A stretch of DNA of 7,656 nt from an uncultured Collinsella sp. (GTDB lineage: Bacteria > Actinomycetota > Coriobacteriia > Coriobacteriales > Coriobacteriaceae): NCBI GenBank assembly GCA_902494585.1, contig CABUUD010000089.1:1-7656 (forward strand), in the 5' to 3' direction. The notes under the pieces are model-generated. The model searched no databases, was not told the origin of the DNA, and saw only the letters and a list, made by a program, of their open reading frames with translations. The position numbers and the translations under genes are program-made. The number at the start of each line of letters is the position of its first letter. Position 1 is the stretch's first letter. Positions 5,453 through 7,656 of the stretch are shown in pieces.

Positions 5453-5461
5453 CGTGGAAAA
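5453..5461 (-). repeat. Weak DnaA-box-like site (TTTTCCACG)
   Basis: On the minus strand this reads TTTTCCACG, two bases from the classical TTATCCACA and one from TTTTCCACA. It faces the degenerate repeat at 5433-5446. Confidence 0.45.
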
Positions 5462-5546
5462 CACGGTCGGTTGCGCACAGGGCGCTGTCGATTCTCTTTT
5501 TGGGGTTGACCAGCGCTTTTGGGAGTAATCAACAGTTTCGTCAGTG

Positions 5547-5561
5547 CTATTACTATTATTA
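5547..5561 (-). promoter_or_regulatory. Putative DnaA-trio element
   Basis: The plus strand reads CTATTACTATTATTA. The complementary strand, read 3' to 5' away from the boxes, is GAT-AAT-GAT-AAT-AAT, five consecutive matches to the 3'-(G/A)AT-5' trio motif. In the published model DnaA loads from a double-stranded box onto these trios to strip one strand. The orientation relative to the boxes on the left is the expected one. The nearest box-like sequence, TAATCAACA (5526-5534), ends 12 nt away and is a poor match, so the loading box is uncertain. Confidence 0.6.
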
Positions 5562-5575
5562 AGATATTTATATCT
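5562..5575. repeat. AT-rich inverted repeat before dnaN
   Basis: AGATAT-TT-ATATCT is a perfect 6-bp inverted repeat directly after the trio run and ahead of the dnaN ribosome site. It may just be part of the easily melted region, or an operator or promoter element for dnaN. The sequence alone does not decide. Confidence 0.4.
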
Positions 5576-5593
5576 ATAGAAAGGTATTAAAAG

Positions 5594-6697
5594 ATGAAGT
5601 TCACCGTCAGCCAAAGCTCGCTCACGCAAGCCATCGGCGTCGTTATGAAAGGCGTCGCTTCGGCATCTACCCTTCCCATCCTGTCGGGCGTGCTCGTTAA
5701 GGCGCAGGACGGCATCTTGGAATTCCAAACCTCTAACTACACCATCTCGATTCGTCATCGCATTGCCGCGCATGTCGAAGAAGAGGGCGAGATGGTGATT
5801 CCCTGCAAGATGCTCTCGAACATTACGAAGACCCTTCCCGACGCCCCGGTTACCTTTGAGCTCTCGGAGCGTCAGGTGCTGATCGGATGCGAGAAGAGCT
5901 CCTTCCGCCTCAACACGCTCGACGCCAACGATTTCCCCGAGTTCCCCGCCTATGCCATCGAAAGTGCGGTGGAGCTCCCGACCGATATCCTGTCCGAGAT
6001 GGTCGGCCGCGTGTGGCGCGTCACTTCGACTGATAAGGCCCGCCCCATCCTGGGAGGCGTGCACATGAAGGTCGAGAACAACACCGTGCGCCTGGTGGCA
6101 ACCGACTCCTTCCGTCTGGCTGTATGCGACACCCAGGTCGAGACCTCGACGCTCGAGGGGTCCTTTGAGCTCAACGTTCCGGCCGACGCCTTCAACGACG
6201 CCCTGAGCATCATGGCCAGCCAGGCGACCATCATGATCGGCGCCACCGACACCCAGGTTGTCTTTGAGGCCGGCAACACCACCTACGTGTCGCGCCGTAT
6301 CGAGGGCGTGTACCCCAACTACAAGCAGCTCATCCCCGATTCGTGCGTAACGAGCGTCAAGATCGACGTGGCGGCTTTTAATGCCGCCCTCAAGCGCGTG
6401 GCGGTCATCGCGAGCGCGAACCCCGCCGTCAAGTTCGAGATCGATGTCGAGAACGGTCAGATGGGCCTGTCCTCCATCTCCAATGACCAGGATCTGGCGC
6501 AGGAGACGATCGATGTCGAGGCCGAGGGCGAGTCGGGCACCATCGCCTTTAACTACCACTACATCTTTGGCTGCCTCAATGCCCTGTCCAAGGAGAAGGA
6601 GATCACGCTGGAGCTCAAGAGCTACTCGCAGGCGGGTATCTTTAAGTCCTACGACAAGATCAACTACCTGTACCTGGTCATGCCGGTTCGCATCTAG
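5594..6697 (+). CDS. dnaN: DNA polymerase III subunit beta (sliding clamp)
   Basis: The clamp is a ring-shaped dimer that encircles DNA and tethers polymerase III and repair factors. This 367-residue protein has the family's standard length and three-fold architecture. The N-terminus MKFTVSQSSLTQAI and the segment TLPILSGVLVKA (26-37) are typical of domain 1. RPILGGVHMKV and VRLVATDSFRLAV, in the middle domain, are the conserved central signatures. The C-terminus YLYLVMPVRI contains the MPV-R-(L/I) end that forms part of the protein-binding cleft. The ATG at 5594 has AGAAAGG as a moderate ribosome site with 9-nt spacing. It follows dnaA by 238 nt of origin sequence and precedes recF by only 9 nt, so it is likely co-transcribed with recF. 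Confidence 0.98.
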   Translation: MKFTVSQSSLTQAIGVVMKGVASASTLPILSGVLVKAQDGILEFQTSNYTISIRHRIAAHVEEEGEMVIPCKMLSNITKTLPDAPVTFELSERQVLIGCEKSSFRLNTLDANDFPEFPAYAIESAVELPTDILSEMVGRVWRVTSTDKARPILGGVHMKVENNTVRLVATDSFRLAVCDTQVETSTLEGSFELNVPADAFNDALSIMASQATIMIGATDTQVVFEAGNTTYVSRRIEGVYPNYKQLIPDSCVTSVKIDVAAFNAALKRVAVIASANPAVKFEIDVENGQMGLSSISNDQDLAQETIDVEAEGESGTIAFNYHYIFGCLNALSKEKEITLELKSYSQAGIFKSYDKINYLYLVMPVRI

Positions 6698-6706
6698 CGC
6701 TGCGCC

Positions 6707-7656
6707 ATGACCATGTTTGCCCGCAACCTTTCCGTCGCGCGCTACCGCAGTTTCGATAGCTACCGTCTTGACCTGGACGAGGGCGTGACGGTGCTTGCGG
6801 GGCCCAACGCGGCGGGAAAGACCAACCTTATAGAGGCGCTGCAGCTTTTGACGAGCGGCGTCTCGTTTAGGCATCCCACCGCTACCGAGCTCGTGCACGA
6901 CGGCACGGGCTCGTGCAGGCTCGAGTTGAGACTCGAGGGCGATGGCCGCGTGCTCGATATGGGGCTGGGCGTTGAGGACGGCAAGCGCTCGTTTAGCCGT
7001 AACGGCAAGAGATGTTCGGCCCCCGGCGTGCGCGGGGTTTTGCCGAGCGTGCTGTTTTGCCCCGATCATCTGGATATGGTCAAACGCGGTGCCAGTGTGC
7101 GCCGCGCCGCCCTCGATGACTTTGGCGTGCAACTGAGCGCCCGTTACGCCGACCTGGCGAGCACCTACGGGCGTTGCGTGACGCAGCGCAACGCCCTGCT
7201 CAAGGAGTCCTGGTGCTGCCGCGAGATGCTTGGCGCATGGAATGACTCCATCGCCCGCGCCGGGTCAGCCCTGCTCGTACATCGTTTGGCCCTGCTCGAC
7301 CGACTGGCAGGCCATGTGCGCGCCGCGTATGGGCAGGTGGCGTCCGGTGAGGACGCAGGCGTGTCCTATGTGTCCACGCTGGGGGATTTGCCTCAAACCG
7401 AGGGGCGCGAGGAACTTAAGGACTGGGCATACGAGCATATGCTCGCGGCCCTCGATGAGCGTGCCGACGAGGAAATTCGCCGCGGCGTGACGTTGGTGGG
7501 ACCGCATCGCGATGAGATTGAGTTTACCGTGGCGGGTCGCTCCGCCCGTTCATTTGCCAGCCAAGGTCAGCAGCGAACGTTGGTTCTGGCCTGGAAGGTG
7601 GCGGAGGTGGCCGTGGCTCGCGATGTCCTGGGCACCGCCCCACTGCTGCTTTTGGA
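6707..7656 (+). CDS. recF: DNA replication and repair protein RecF (partial, 3' end outside window)
   Basis: RecF is an SMC-like ATPase that helps load RecA at single-strand gaps with RecO and RecR. The first 316 residues are visible. Walker A is AGPNAAGKTN (31-40). A conserved region SVLFCPDHLDMVKRG, the segment TLVGPHRDE, and the ABC signature ASQGQQRTLVLAWKVAE (284-300) all follow in the right order. The sequence ends at PLLLL, just before the Walker B aspartates, because the window stops. The ATG at 6707 is 9 nt after the dnaN stop. A second in-frame ATG at 6713 is two codons later and would also fit. Neither has a clear Shine-Dalgarno, so translation is probably coupled to dnaN. No frameshift or internal stop was found. 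Confidence 0.96.
   Translation, partial: MTMFARNLSVARYRSFDSYRLDLDEGVTVLAGPNAAGKTNLIEALQLLTSGVSFRHPTATELVHDGTGSCRLELRLEGDGRVLDMGLGVEDGKRSFSRNGKRCSAPGVRGVLPSVLFCPDHLDMVKRGASVRRAALDDFGVQLSARYADLASTYGRCVTQRNALLKESWCCREMLGAWNDSIARAGSALLVHRLALLDRLAGHVRAAYGQVASGEDAGVSYVSTLGDLPQTEGREELKDWAYEHMLAALDERADEEIRRGVTLVGPHRDEIEFTVAGRSARSFASQGQQRTLVLAWKVAEVAVARDVLGTAPLLLL

Larger units (their letters stand above)
5356..5593. other. Right half of oriC: dnaA-dnaN intergenic region with unwinding element
   Basis: This 238-nt gap holds box-like sites at 5371-5379 (TTTTCAACA, minus), 5382-5390 (GTTTCGACA, minus), 5435-5443 (TTTTCCGCA, plus) and 5453-5461 (TTTTCCACG, minus), and a weaker TAATCAACA at 5526-5534. 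A run of DnaA-trio repeats (5547-5561) and an AT-rich block up to the dnaN start follow. Boxes, then trios, then AT-rich DNA next to dnaN is the layout of the basal unwinding system described in Bacillus subtilis. I place the probable melting site here. I could not assign a convincing dnaN promoter: TTGACC at 5506-5511 has no matching -10. Confidence 0.8.

Noticed and set aside
5473..5500. GCGC-ACAGG-GCGC followed by a T-rich stretch as a terminator
   Set aside because: The 4-bp stem is too short and the T run begins too far downstream to support an intrinsic terminator.
5506..5534. TTGACC as the -35 of a dnaN promoter
   Set aside because: No acceptable -10 hexamer lies 16-18 nt downstream.
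5339..7132. A 597-codon open reading frame on the minus strand across dnaN and recF
   Set aside because: It is antisense to two unmistakable genes, has no recognisable domain and its composition is that of a reverse-complement shadow.

Overview
The window spans the chromosomal replication origin of a moderately GC-rich bacterium. The gene order on the left arm, reading leftward, is rpmH, rnpA, yidD, yidC, jag. The order on the right arm, reading rightward, is a GHKL ATPase gene, dnaA, dnaN, recF. Within a bacterial core this order is diagnostic of oriC. The long Ala/Pro-rich DnaA linker, the short actinobacterial-style L34, the Jag without a Jag_N domain and the ATPase gene between rpmH and dnaA suggest an actinobacterium of class Coriobacteriia, probably Collinsella or a close relative. 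That assignment is inference from recalled gene content, not a database match.

Layout. Positions 1-1971 (minus strand) hold a compact ribosome, tRNA-processing and membrane-insertion operon: L34, RNase P protein, YidD, YidC, and Jag/KhpB running off the left edge. A strong sigma-70-type promoter (-35 TTGACA, -10 TACAAT, 18-nt spacer) at 2044-2073 drives it. Positions 1972-2316 are the left half of the origin, with repeated DnaA-box-like 9-mers of the form TTTTCAACA. Positions 2317-3633 encode an unusual protein: a GHKL ATPase domain, about 160 residues of Gln/Pro/Tyr/Met-rich low-complexity sequence, and a C-terminal winged-helix-like domain. dnaA follows after 15 nt. The 238-nt dnaA-dnaN gap is the right half of the origin. 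It repeats the same boxes and ends in a run matching the DnaA-trio unwinding element beside an AT-rich block. dnaN follows, then recF, which is cut by the right edge just before its Walker B aspartates.

How it works together. All genes point away from the rpmH-side gap, so they are co-directional with replication forks. DnaA would bind the variant boxes in both gaps and load onto the trios next to dnaN. DnaN is the sliding clamp, and RecF acts in gap repair. The GHKL protein is probably co-transcribed with dnaA and has origin-type boxes immediately upstream and two box-like sequences inside its coding region. It is the best candidate here for an undescribed function, possibly regulation of initiation. 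DnaA itself carries substitutions at DNA-contact positions of its signature helix, in parallel with the non-canonical box sequence.
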